A DNA stretch of 64,000 nt from Ditylenchus dipsaci (Eukaryota > Nematoda > Chromadorea > Rhabditida > Anguinidae), in contig SADC01000891.1 of the NCBI GenBank assembly GCA_004194705.1, positions 1-64,000 on the forward strand, read 5' to 3'. Shown here in pieces: positions 1 through 10,479 of the stretch. A program made the position numbers and the translations under genes. Numbering within the stretch: position 1 is the stretch's first letter; the number at the start of each line of letters is the position of its first letter. The notes below the pieces were generated by a model. It did not search any database and was not told the origin of the DNA. It saw nothing but the letters and a program-made list of their open reading frames with translations.

Positions 1-160
1 TCCACTTGGAGCAATTTTTTTTTTTTACTTTTTCGCGGTTTTTAAACTGTTTTCTAGTACTAATTCGGTGCATGCTGAAAATATTTTGATAGTGGTTAAA
101 TTACGGTTTTCTAGGGTATTTTTGAGTATTGGGTAAAATCGAGTTGTAGATCACCGGCCT
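1..160. repeat. Half copy of P1 foldback repeat
   Basis: The stretch starts in CCACTTGGAGCAA and runs through 'gcatgctgaaaatattttgatagtgg' to a run like 'gagtattgggtaaaatcgag'. The same order is seen in the complete palindromes at 32160-32510 and 35811-36133. Only one arm is present; the other may lie left of the window. Confidence 0.7.
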
Positions 161-550
161 TTTTACGGCAGAGGTTTTCTGACTTAAAAAAACGAATTGA
201 CTCTTGTTCTCAAAAAAAATCTTTCAACAACAATCACTAGTTTATTTCGTTCGAGAAATGCATAACAATAAACCGAAAAAAGCACAAGCGTGAACATAAT
301 ATTTGTGATGTTAATTGCTTTGGTACTTTTCAGATGGGCACCAATTGAGACAAAGGAATCCATCCGAAGTTTGCCCACCACATCGACGTAGTTGGTAACC
401 AGCTGCTTATTTGATCGGCGAATAGATTGCTTTTTTTCGACCTGATTCCACCTGTCACGCGCGCCAACGGATGTGGAGACGACTAAACATTATGGTTTAT
501 ATGCCACGCTCAAGAAAATACATAAGAGAAATTACAGTTCAATCTTCTGT
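161..550. other. No gene seen
   Basis: AT-rich sequence with no open frame that resembles a protein and no clear repeat structure. It lies between the P1 half copy and the 3' end of the MULE transposase gene on the minus strand. Confidence 0.5.
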
Positions 551-559
551 CGCACTTCT

Positions 560-2098
560 CCTCATCTCTGTTTGAAAGCTTCAAGATTACATTGCAAGCG
601 ACGATTGTCATGACTGAAGTACCTGATGAACTGCCCGTTCCAATTTTCTACGGCCGTATTTGTTCTCGGAAGTCCAGCTAATGCCCTCTCGTGCATATTC
701 CACAGTATGGCTGGAATAAGGAGCAGCATTTCCATTTGCTCGGCGGATATAATTTCTCTCAAAGTAGGAAAATATCTCTGTAAATATGACCATTGTATCT
801 CTTATCGCAAAAAAAACAAAATTGATAGACCCCTGTTGAGATGATTGATTGAATCGGACGGAATTATCTCACTGCGTGATCAGGTCATCTTTAGCTGCTA
901 GAAGTTGGTCAAATCCATCCTCTACTTTTTGTACTGGGCAGAAATAAAGTCCTGGAAGCATCGCAATACAATTTTTACATCCAGATTGCCCAAAGGGATT
1001 TCATCTTCTCTTTCTGAACCCGCTTGTAAAGGCTTTGAAAAAAGATGGAAAGACAGTGCTTGACAGAAACATCAGGGAAAAGTCTCAGAAAAGCATTCTT
1101 GGCAGCGGTCCTCAAAATCTAAACAAAATAAAGTCTTCATATAAGCTTTGAAACGGAGAATGGCTGTAGCGTACCCATCATTAAAGATATTGGGTGGTGA
1201 TCGGCAGAGAAGAAACAAAATACTCTGGAGAACCCTTCAAGATACGCGTCTTCTTTCTTTGACTTGAAGTAGCAAATAGACGCAAGGAAAGAAGGAGCTG
1301 TGCCATTCGAATTCGCCGCGTTGAACCCGACCACGTACATTTGCTTATACCATTTTAGGAGCGGCGTAAAAGGTCCCATCCATTGCCCAGTGACGGTTGA
1401 TCTGCAATAGAAACAGGGATAGAACATAGAGTAACTTCAAGCAAAGACTAATTTTCTTAAGTACCTGAAGTAGCCGGAGAAGATTGGTTGTAGTGAAGAC
1501 AAGAACTCTTGGTGGCGGTGCTGGCCGATGAACCTGGCTGCAACGGAAGACCAAAGACCAAATTGTCATCGGCTATAATGGAAATAAATATACACAGGAC
1601 TTGGGCAATTAAAAATCCACGAACCCGAATCGAAGTGAAGAAAATCCTCCATCTCTGTTTCTTTCATCTTTTTCTGGCCATTCTTCGCTCTTTCTCCTCG
1701 TTAACTGCTCCTACATCTTTATTTCGACGACGAGTTAAGCGGGCTCTGAGAGTATCCATGGCTGGCATTGTTACAAGAGTTCTCCCACAAGCCCGTGAAT
1801 GCTAAATCCACTAGGTCTACTTCACCGGCGTGTCACGATGCTTTCTGCTGCTGAATCGCTTCCGAAACCCTCTTCCTGACCTTAAAGTATGAGATAAAAA
1901 AACCACTGCAAGAAGGAAAAAAACTCACGCAGAGCTGTATCAGGGAGATGACCATGATGCACCTTCTTTTCCACCAGATGCTCTTGGTTTGTTGATATCG
2001 CTGTTGCGCCACAATTTTTTTTCGGGCACCTCCAAATCCATTTGCCATCACATTTGCGCACACTCACGGAACCTCATTGAATAGCCATTGCAAAGCCA
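560..2098 (-). CDS. FLYWCH-type zinc finger / MULE transposase (disrupted)
   Basis: Minus-strand remains of a Mutator-like (MULE) transposase, an enzyme that cuts and moves DNA elements. Reading from 2063 down, a FLYWCH finger is visible (WRCPKKNCGATA near 2000-2037, then HHGHLPD). A linker follows, then VLVFTTTNLLRLLQ, and a 63-bp intron at 1402-1464 with CAG|GTACTT and TTGCAG. The first catalytic-Asp motif is HWAMDGTFYAAPK, followed by a shifted frame with YKQMYVVGFNAA...SFLASICYFKSKKEDAYLEGF. Further down are AAKNAFLRLFPDVSVKHC and, near 640-680, LPRTNTAVENW, the typical MULE C-terminal motif. Several frame breaks occur, at least one in an A run, so this is either dead or poorly sequenced. 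A GGCGCAATTT word array sits just upstream (2214-2486); a matching array on the other side is not in the window. The family call is firm; activity is unknown. Confidence 0.75.
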
Positions 2099-2213
2099 AG
2101 GACATTGCCTCTTTCAGTATGAAATACTCTGACCATTTGCTAAACTGATCGTTAAAGCACATGAAAAACAGGTTAAGACGAGAATTTTAAAAGGTTTAAT
2201 GGAGATGTTCATT

Positions 2214-2486
2214 ACACTACACAATGGCGCAATTTGATGCGGCGCAATTTGCGGTGGCGCAATTTGAATGCGGCGCAATTTGGGTGGCGCAATTTGAATG
2301 CGGCGCAAATTTGCGGTGGCGCAATTTGAATGCGCGCAATTTGCGGTGGCGCAATTTGAATACGGCGCAATTTTGAATGTGGCGCAATTTACATTGGCGC
2401 AATTTACGGCGGCGCAATTTGCGGCGGCGCAATTGAATGTGGCGCAATTGAGTATGGCGCAATTTTGATATGGCGCAATATGTCGC
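2214..2486. repeat. Tandem word array GGCGCAATTTGCGGT
   Basis: About 17 degenerate copies of a 13-16 bp unit built on GGCGCAATTT, with spacers such as GCGGT, GAATGC and GGGT. The reverse-strand open frame through it (Asn-Cys-Ala repeats) is a by-product of the repeat. By analogy with the other word arrays in this window it could be one end of the element carrying the MULE gene to its left. Confidence 0.85.
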
Positions 2487-2594
2487 TGCCGGGAAATCAG
2501 TATTTGGGGTGTGAAATCAATTTGAGCCATTTTTTGTATGCATTTAAAATTTGAATTTCTTTATTAGTCAATTAGAAACACAATGATGCAGTAG

Positions 2595-2680
2595 AAAAGT
2601 GTAGCGCAACGGAAGTTGTCGAACTCGTCCGATCTGGCATAGTCAAGCAACGTTGGGCTCGAATAGTAGATGGTTCAAAG
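2595..2680 (+). repeat. tRNA-derived SINE-like promoter (weak)
   Basis: TAGCGCAACGG fits an A box. GGGCTCGAATA about 50 bp downstream is a degraded B box. There is no foldable tRNA around them, so this would be a SINE head or a chance match. Confidence 0.25.
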
Positions 2681-2759
2681 TTTTTGCGAAAATTTTAAAT
2701 GCAAATAAAAAAAAATAAAAGTATTTTTGACAAAATTAGGGTGGCCCCGCACGAATTCA

Positions 2760-3735
2760 AATTTCGGTATTCCACCGATTCGATACAAAAACTGATTCGA
2801 TACAACGACGATTCGATACACCGATTCGATACAGCGACGGTTCGATACACCGATTCGATACACTACCATTACATGCCATTACAGTGCATCGACATTCGTT
2901 AATTGCTTTTTCGAAATCTTATAACATTTTATTATTCGTTGCCTGGGTAACAAATGTGTTTGTACAGGTTACTTTACTCTGTGCTTTTTTCCCGGTACGT
3001 AGGCCAGAGTAAGCTAAGACAGACTCAAAGATGTTTCCCGATGCACAATAAGGTTTCCTAAGAAGGTAGCAAAAAATTATTTTTCTTGATTTTTTATAGG
3101 ACCGAAATGTCAGCTTTTTGAGCACAGAGAAAAAAATATTTGACGTTAAACCTCAAAAACGAAAAAGGGTCCCCAAAAACGTACAAATCTTGTATCCAGG
3201 TACTAGTACTCAGGTGTTAGTATTGAGGTAGTAGTATCTAGGCAGGGGGTACGGTTTTGACTTAGTTGTTCGGGGTAGCTACCTCGCGGTCATGGTAATT
3301 ATCTAATTGTTGTAGTACCATCCAGGTAATCGGGCTACTCACATCTTAGATACTTGGGTTTTGGTCGGTAAAATCATTTTTTGTAATTATTAAACCATGT
3401 TTGGCGCAGGGTTTTGGGTAGATATCAAGGTTTTTACGACTTTTGGCTAAATGTGAAATTTTTAGAGGCGTACCCTTTCAGAGTGGGTACCAAGTGGTTT
3501 TCCACCCATTTTTTAAATTACTGGTTATTTGAAAGTTATTTTGCTTTAATGACCGTCAAAAAAAAAGTTTGCAGTCACTCGAAAATTTGGAAGATTAATC
3601 ACCTCGAGCCGGTGCACTGAACTCTCAGTGTATCGAATCGGTGTATCGAATCGTCGATGTATCGAATCGGTGTATCGAATCGTCGTTGTATCGAATCGTG
3701 TATCGAATCAGTTTTTGTATCGAATCGTCAGCCGT
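2760..3735. mobile_element. Foldback-like element with GATTCGATACACC arrays at both ends
   Basis: Seven or eight copies of CGATTCGATAC occupy 2768-2868, and the reverse complement fills 3635-3730. The arms match in order and spacer, including the odd 'CAAAAACTGATTCG' unit at the outer side of each. The 760 bp between the arms has no convincing protein. Bounded elements of this type resemble Drosophila Foldback elements, whose TIRs are made of short tandem repeats. Confidence 0.75.
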
Positions 3736-3934
3736 TCCAAATTTCGCAAATTGCTGTGCTTATCAAGTTTCATGGTCTTTTAATTTTAGGTATGGTTTCT
3801 TAGAAACCAAGTTGAAAAATACGTACAGAAGTTCAGTGATTAGGAAAAATTTTTGAATTCAGGCACCACCTCTTATCAGCGTGGGTATACCCCTCTGAGA
3901 AAATCTGTGATCTGACAACCATACTTTTTCGGTT

Positions 3935-4090
3935 GATCGAGTGGAATACCACAAACTGTTAGTGGTACGCCACAAAGTGCCACTGGAATGCCACTTATTA
4001 CCACTGGAATGCCACTTAGTTAATTGGTCCAGTGGTAATCCAGTGGATTACCACTGGATTTAACGATTTTGGTGGCATTCCCATTAAAAT
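3935..4090. repeat. CCACTGGAATG word array
   Basis: Repeated 'accactggaatgccac' and 'ccagtggtaatccagtgg' in both orientations, making a snap-back stretch. No gene. Confidence 0.6.
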
Positions 4091-4129
4091 TAGCTGTGAA
4101 GCAACTAGTCGTCGGTTCGAAATAAGACC

Positions 4130-4510
4130 ACCCTCGACAACCCTACCCCTGAATCACTCCAAATCCCCCTAAACACCACAAATGATCTCAAACCACCCGA
4201 AACCACTCAAAGCCACCCTAACAAGCCCCCAAATGGTCTCAAACCATCCGGAAACACTTAAAACCGCCTTAAATACCCTGAGTGTTCCCAAATCATGCTA
4301 AACCACCCGAACCACTCAAAACCACACTAAACACCCCAAATGGTCTCAAATCATCCGAAACCACCTCAAACCGTTTAATACTACCTTGAACGCCATAAAT
4401 TGCTCTAAACCACACAACTGTGCTCTAAATTACTTAAAAACCACAACTAAAGCCCTAAACCGTCTCAAACCATTTGAAACTACACTAAATACCTCAAATT
4501 AGTTCAAACA
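4130..4510. repeat. Degenerate AACCACCCGAAACC array
   Basis: A long run of poorly conserved 13-15 bp units containing AAACCACYC. Similar runs occur at 31990-32130 and, inverted, at 32530-32660 inside the 2-kb compound foldback. Confidence 0.65.
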
Positions 4511-4861
4511 CCCTGTATCCTGAAATATTTAAGAAGTAAAATTTTGGAAGCAGCATAATTCCATATAAATATCATCAACAGACTTGGGGGAATTTGAGAC
4601 GGAAAAGAACGCGGAAGAATATAGACATGATAAGGCCGAAAAGAGAAAATACATTCAAATCTGGACTTGAGAGCACTCCGACATAAGAGCACCACTGATA
4701 CAAAACCATCCTCGTACGATCTCGAGAGGTGCCCTCATACTAGAAATCACTACGAATATAAGAGCACCTCTGATGCAAGAGCACTTGTGACTCATGCGAG
4801 GAGTGCCCTGACAACCTTTATCAACTGTACTCGAAAAATGACGATAAGCTACTCAAATCAC

Positions 4862-5784
4862 TTATTTATTCTGCGCAAAAAACAACAAACAGCAGCTCAC
4901 TACAATAAACAGAATCCAAACAAATTTGATGATTTTTCTGCAAATTATACGCTTTGACTTCGAGCAGAGGGAAGCAGATGGACTTGCAGTTGAAGCAGTT
5001 GTCACACTCAGTTTCTCTAAGACCACCTCCAACTTGTACGGTCTAGGAGCTGCATTCAGGCGGGTCACATCCACAGTAGCTTTGCCATCCTTGTAGATGA
5101 CCATTTAGACCGGATTGAGGCTGAAAAGAGCGTTGTCGGAGCACTCCATCTTGACGGCCAAACGAGTTACAGTATTGTTCTCGAAATTCAGCTTGCTTTC
5201 ACCTCCTTCACCTGTGAAGCGCAGTTTTGGGCTCGACTTGAATTGCTGTAACAGAAACTGTAACGATTGTGTAAAATGCAAAATAAAACACAAACCTTGC
5301 TGCTGATCTTTGTTCTCCCCGGCTAGAGACTCTTTTTCGGAACTTGCTCAATAACCTTCAGAACGTATGCACTTTCGGACTAGGCTGAGCTGTCTGAGAA
5401 ACGGACGATTTTTGGATTCGCAGGACTTCCTCTTCATCCAATGCTTTCCCGATCTTCTGACTGACGGAGAGCACTAAAAGACCGAGATGTAAGAATTGTA
5501 AGAAAGAGTTAGAAAACACAAGGTACCCTTGATTTCTGACTTCTTCTCCTGCTCAACTGGCGGACGGTCGGACTTATTCTCGATGGCAGTCTTGGCTTCG
5601 ATGAACGATTTGTCCTGCTTCTTCAGTGAAACTAAATATCGTAATTGAAAACCTGGATAAGAAGACATCAAAAAGAAACAAACCCGATTGTTGCTTGGAA
5701 ACACTCCTTGGAAACAGCCCAGATTGGGACGGATCAGAAGCGTTGACTTTGAGCTTTGTTTCTTTGATGACAGCATAGCGATGG
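4862..5784 (-). CDS. MSP-domain protein with C-terminal membrane anchor (in-frame stop)
   Basis: At least four minus-strand exons: 5784-5684, 5631-5527, 5473-5296 and 5245 onward. They are joined by short introns with GT..AG ends, and the first two junctions keep phase. The N-terminal part is Lys/Glu/Ser-rich. The last exon encodes an MSP (major sperm protein/VAP) immunoglobulin-like fold: LRFTGEGGESKL, RLAVKMECSDNALFSLNPV, then MVIYKDGKATVDVTRL. It ends in a hydrophobic stretch (FVWILFIVVSCCLLFF) before a stop that overlaps AATAAA. MSP domains act as cytoskeletal sperm proteins in nematodes or as ER tethers in VAPs; the tail segment favours a membrane-bound form. TAA at 5105-5107 interrupts the domain where a Tyr is usual, and single-base shifts occur near 5350 and 5230. 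It may be a pseudogene or show sequence error. The 5' start is not found; exons further upstream are likely. Confidence 0.72.
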
Positions 5785-5884
5785 ACCTGAAAATGAAAAT
5801 GCAATAATCCAGACGTGAAGGACCAACGTAACGACACCTAGTAGTCGGTCAAATTGATGACCAGATTTTAAAACAACAAATTGT

Positions 5885-6070
5885 CATTGTGGGATAAGAG
5901 TGAACGAGAAAAGTGAGAGTGAATGTGAAAATTTTACATTTCCCATTGGAGACAGAGTGCGAGTGAGAGTGAAAACAGAGTGAGAGTGAAAGTTTTTTTA
6001 TTTTTTATTGGGGACAGAGTGCGAGTGAGAGTGAGAAGCAGAGTGCGAGTGAGAGTGAAAGAGCTCCATT
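5885..6070. repeat. GAGTGAGAGTGA satellite
   Basis: Two and a half long imperfect copies of a roughly 75-bp block made of GTGCGAGTGAGAGTGA units. Confidence 0.75.
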
Positions 6071-6079
6071 GGGGACTTA

Positions 6080-6195
6080 GCTTAACACTAACATGTTAGT
6101 GTTAGTGTAGGGTTAGTTTAAAATGTTAGTGTTAGATTTAGGTTGGTGTTAGCCTAACGCTAAAATAGTTAGTGTTAGTTATAAAAACACTGTTC
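6080..6195. repeat. TTAGTGTTAG array
   Basis: Words such as ACATGTTAGTGTTAGTG in both orientations. A related inverted pair lies at 24810-24895 (GTGTAAATGTTAGTG and its complement). Confidence 0.6.
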
Positions 6196-6204
6196 TCCAG
6201 GGGT

Positions 6205-7505
6205 ACGCGACGTTCCCTGTAAAACCGTTTCCCTGTAAGCCGTTTCCCTGTAAGCCGTTTCCCTGTAAAGCCGTTTCCCTGTAAAAACAGTTTCTCGTAA
6301 AATAGAACGCGACTTCAATTTATTTTTAATCCGCGCTTCATTTTTCACGTTTTCATGTAATTTTCAGTGTAACATGCAAAGCCCGAAAGGAAAGCGAAGA
6401 AAGTACGTGGAAGTACTGGTTGTGGTGGTACTGAGGTCCTTAGGTATTACCCAAGTAGTGATCGCCTTCCAATACAGTCTGATACACCTTATCAATAGTC
6501 TTACGCGCATTAAAAAAGGTCTATTATACGAAATCCTCCGTACCACCACCTGGATAACACCTGGATAACACGATCAACTGGGTATCACCATGCGAATGAC
6601 TCGAGTACGACAGTATATGAAGTGCATCCCCCCTCCAAAGAGTATTAAAATCGAGGGTGTGAGTTGGGTATGTTGCGCTTATTATTATAACTTTTTTTGT
6701 ATAAATGCGGAGCGTATTTCACCGCTTCGCGTCAAAAGACCAGCACACTCCACAGTGCAAGGAATTGGGGTTTTCTGAAAAACATGCACCGCCCTGTTTT
6801 GGCAAGAGAACTCATACTCTTTGCAGTGGGGGTGCGCTTCAACTTTTAAGCTCGAGTACGACCTGAATATATTAATTTCACCCGTCAAGGAGGGGGGGGG
6901 GCGGTTGTTCTAATTGCCCCTAAAACGAAAGTTGCGGCCATAAGTATCATGGCACTAGTAAAGAATCCTTGTCCAAAATATGCCTTGGTCCCCCTGTTGT
7001 TTTTTGTGAAAAACAGCTTGTGCCATTCACAAAAAAAAACAAGGGGGGACCAAGGCATATTTTGGACAAGGATTCTTTACTAGTGCCAGTACCATTATCT
7101 AAGTTCAACTAACTGGGTACCACCATGTGGTGCCGCCTGAGATCTACCATGTGGGTGCCACCAACTAGTACTACCAACAAGTACTAACAATTAGGCCCAC
7201 TACCTGTGTACCTCGACACTGGTACCATCACATGGATACCTCTTGATCTCACCCCACTATGATCTGAGTGCTACTTTCTGGGTATAATACTTCCCTACTA
7301 CCATTTGGATACCCAAAGGGGTATTATTCAGATATAGTTCGATCCGTCATCAAAAGTTGAGTCTACAAAATTTTCCTACACGCTACAGTTCCTTGTCGTT
7401 CCTTACAGGGAAACGTACCTTACAGGGAAACGGCCTTACAGGGAAACGGCTTACAGGGAAACGGCCTACAGGGACGGCCTTACAGGGAAACGTCCGTGTC
7501 CCGTT
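6205..7505. mobile_element. Foldback-like element with CCGTTTCCCTGTAAG arrays
   Basis: Five CCGTTTCCCTGTAA units at 6210-6300 and about six inverted units (TTACAGGGAAACGG) at 7393-7497. The inside holds degenerate ACCTGGGTACYACC minisatellite and the perfect palindrome 6951-7087. No protein is recognised. Confidence 0.75.
6951..7087. repeat. Near-perfect palindrome with CAAGGCATATTTTGG arms
   Basis: Arms of about 58 bp run from GGCACTAGTAAAG inward to the CTTGGTCCCCC motif and back. The CCAAGGC/GGGGGACCAAGG module recurs in many unrelated elements of the window. Confidence 0.85.
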
Positions 7506-7540
7506 TCTTCCCCTACTTTTAAATTAAACATTATTTTAGT

Positions 7541-7820
7541 ACAGTCAAACCTCTATATTACATCCCACAAAGGACCAGCCCTGCCCGGATGCAATATGTA
7601 TGCAATATGAATTGTCGGCGGTGGTGTTTTAGTGCGTCGATGTTATGGCCGCGGCGATGTTTTGTCCGTATCCGGTCTAGGTAGAAGGTAAAAGGTTTGA
7701 CAGTACAGTCGACTCTCGATTTAAGGACACCCAAAAAGTTCGTTCCCACCTAGGGTCTGACACTTTTTTTAGCCCGATTTTGAATTTTTTACCAGTTTGT
7801 TATGACAGTCTGGTTGCAAA
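7541..7820. mobile_element. Pogo-like (family B) termini, truncated
   Basis: TACAGTCAAACCTCTATATT at 7541 and TACAGTCGACTCTCGATTTAA at 7703 are two family B ends. The second runs into AAAAGTTCGTTCCCACC and continues beyond a family A insertion at 8056-8110 (TCGCAAGGATTCGGATTTTGCC). Confidence 0.65.
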
Positions 7821-8055
7821 TACCGTATTTCCTCTAATAGGCGCACCGGCGCGCTTATTTTTCAATCTCCAGAAATTGGAAAATTTGAAATTGAATCTTG
7901 AGATTTTTAGGTGAAATAAAAAAGCTTAAAATTGGAATCGGTAGAGCTAGTGAGAGTTAAGAAAACGCAATAAACAGCTTTGCAAAATATTGACTCTGCA
8001 CCGAGATTTAGACCCTTAAAGTTGAGGGGGGGGCTCCTATTAGAGGAAATACGGT
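7821..8055. mobile_element. Family A MITE, complete, inside a family B copy
   Basis: The terminus CCGTATTTCCTCTAATA is present in inverted copies, with TA on both sides. The core contains GGAATCGGTAGAGCT, GAGTTAAGAAAACGC and GCAAAATATTGACTC. Removing it restores the family B string 'gcaaa-TA-tcgcaagg', so the TA duplication and boundaries are directly supported. Confidence 0.85.
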
Positions 8056-8384
8056 ATCGCAAGGATTCGGATTTTGCCGTACGTTTTTTTAATAACTGAA
8101 TAATTTTGGATGATAAGTAAAAATGCTCCTTTTGGCGAGAAACTGCCTCCTTTTTATGAAAAATCTGATTGATGTCATCTGATATGATGTCTAATATGAT
8201 CTGATATATAATCTGATACGATGTCGAATTTTCTAAAATTATTGACTCTGCACCGAGATTCAGACCCTTAAAGTTGAGGGGGTGCGCTTATTAGAGGACG
8301 AGAATTAAATGTGCCTTGTTCTGGATGAAAAGTGCCTTGTTTTTGGCTGAAAAGTGCCCTGTTTTTTTTCTTTTAGTCACAGCA

Positions 8385-8680
8385 GCAAGTATAATAACAA
8401 TTTTTTTAAAGTGATAACACCATCACGTAGCCCGGCTCTTCTAGTTTCTAACGGCGTATTGCTTGTTGCAACATCTGTTTAAAATTCAGCACAAAAAGAT
8501 GAAAGTTTGAATCAAATCATTTTTCCGAGTAGCTTTATATTTCTAGGCATTTCTGCGAGTTTTTGCAAAGATATTGCAACAAACAATACCTCGTTAGAAA
8601 CTAGAAGAGAAGGGCTACGTGATGCTGTTATCACTTTGAAAAAATTGCTAGTATACTTGCTCATGTGACTAAAGAAAACA
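8385..8680. mobile_element. Family C foldback
   Basis: The arms contain AGTGATAACACCATCACGTAGCCC, a 'cttctagtttctaacg' segment and TTGTTGCAACATCT, with the inverse arm at 8560-8680. Related copies are at 31190-31300, 43935-44337 and 44760-45207. Confidence 0.7.
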
Positions 8681-9044
8681 AGGCACTTTTCAGGGTTATG
8701 GGTAAAAATCCCCCCGTAAATCCCCCAGCAAAAGTCCCCCAACAAAATCCCCCAGTAAAAATCCCCCCAGCAAAAATCCCCCACAAAAATCCCCCCAGAA
8801 TAAAAATTGAAGTGAGGCGAATGTATCTAAGCAAATGTATTTCAAAACCACGGTATTCTAACCAAAATCATGTCATGAACACTATTTTATAGTTAAAGAC
8901 GTCCCAGTGCCGATATAAACCGGAGTACCGAAGCATGAAACGAGGTAATGACTTTATTGCCTGGAGGGTGTAGTATAGTCATTGGTTTTACTCACAATAC
9001 TTTAAGTATAAAGTTAACTCGCAATGCCTAAAGGACCTTAACTC

Positions 9045-9190
9045 CTATGTGGATATCCTAACCAACTAGGTAAAGCCACCTGTATACCTGATAACTGGAT
9101 ATTACTAGGTGAGTATCACTGCCGTGGTAGTACTACCCAAGTTCCACCACCTAAGTTCTACCATTTCAGTACAACTATTGAGATGCCCTA
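9045..9190. repeat. ACCTGGGTACYACC minisatellite
   Basis: Degenerate 15-bp-like units 'acctgggtactaccacc'. Further stretches are at 7090-7340, 9780-9870, 10030-10240, 19440-20060, 35570-35740 and 36170-36370, in both orientations. Confidence 0.65.
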
Positions 9191-10317
9191 CTACCAATTA
9201 TTGGGGAAGTTGAATTATAGGTTGTTGCTATGCTAAAGTAACCGAAATAGGAATTTTGAAGCTGTTTGGTTAGAAAACTTGGTGTTTGCTGCCAGCATCG
9301 GTTAAGATGCTTACATGGTAGCCTCAGGTACCTCAGGTAGTTAAGGTATTTTTCTAGCTCGATGCGGGGAATCCGAATAGCAAAACCGATATTTGGTATT
9401 ATCAACCGTGTTTAGGGTCCAATTTGATTAACAAATTGATAATATTGACAATAATTTGCTTATTTTAAGTCCGAGTCCGTGAATAAATGTCCATTTAATT
9501 TCAATTTCTATTCTGGGGGATTTGTGCTGGGGGGATTTATGTGGGGGATTTTTGCTGGGGGGATTTTTGTTGGGGGGATTTTGCTGGGGGATTTTTGCGG
9601 GGGATTTTTACCCATAACCCTTTTCAGCCAAAAACAAGGCACTTTTCATCCAGAACAAGGCAGATATAAGTTTTATTCCTTATTAGAGCAGGTGCAAGAA
9701 GAGACACCCGCTCTAATAAGCGCACCCCTCAACTTGAAGGGTCTAAATATCGGTGCAGAGTCAATATTTTGCAAGTCACCTGCATACTATCACCTGAGTG
9801 CCGCCATCTGGGTACCATCACCTGGTTAGCTCGACTCTGGTACCATTGCCTTTGCACTTCTACCTAAATACACACACAAACCAAGACTCTTGTATAGATA
9901 TCAAACTTCAGAATCCTAAATTGTGAATTTAGCCTAAAATAATTAAAAATCTTTGTACATCCGGAACCTTGTCATGAACAAATTTCGTTAATACTGAAAG
10001 TTTTGAGGAACTGTTTTTATGAAAAGTTGAAACCCGTAGGGTATCCAGGTGATGCGAAAATAGTACTACAGTATTATAGTACTCAGGTTGTTTCAAGTGG
10101 CAGTATCAAGGCCGTGCCTAGGTATGTGTATTTAGGTAGAAGTGCCAAGGCAATGGTACTAGTGTCGAGCTAACCAGGTGGTGGTACCCAGATGGCGGTA
10201 CTCAGGTGATAGTATGCAGGTGGTAGTATATTAGAACCTTTCTGAAGTAGATCATCTGAGTAGATGGATCAAGCCATGCGAGGAGGTAGATCAGAGCTAG
10301 TTTGGAAAGCGGACCAT

Positions 10318-10477
10318 TACCGTATTTTCTTTAATAATGACCCGGGGGTCATTATTTTTCAACCCCTCAAAAATTCCGAAATTGTCAATCAAAAATGGCC
10401 TTAACTCTGAAATCCTAGTCAAAAAAAGGGGGAAGGTCATTATTAGAGAGGGGGTCATTATTAGAGAAAATACGGTA
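10318..10477. mobile_element. Family A MITE with word AATAATGACCC
   Basis: TACCGTATTTTCT..TTAGAGAAAATACGGTA termini. The internal word TAATAATGACCC appears four times: 5' end, inverted just inside, and twice before the 3' end. Confidence 0.85.
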
Positions 10478-10479
10478 TA

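Larger units (their letters stand above)
8220..9775. mobile_element. Foldback-like element with CCCCCAGCAAAAATC arrays
   Basis: Outer arms derive from a family A half (GACTCTGCACCGAG..GTGCGCTTATTAGAGG, and its inverse near 9712-9770). Next come TGCCTTGTTCTGGATG / CATCCAGAACAAGGCA. Then word arrays of CCCCCAGCAAAAATC follow at 8708-8800 and inverted at 9515-9612. A family C foldback is nested at 8385-8680. No coding region. Confidence 0.7.

Noticed and set aside
2114..2530. 138-residue open frame with Asn-Cys-Ala repeats
   Set aside because: It is the translation of the GGCGCAATTT word array; all frames show similar repetition.
5885..6070. Telomere or promoter repeat
   Set aside because: The GAGTGAGAGTGA blocks do not match telomere units and have no neighbouring gene start.
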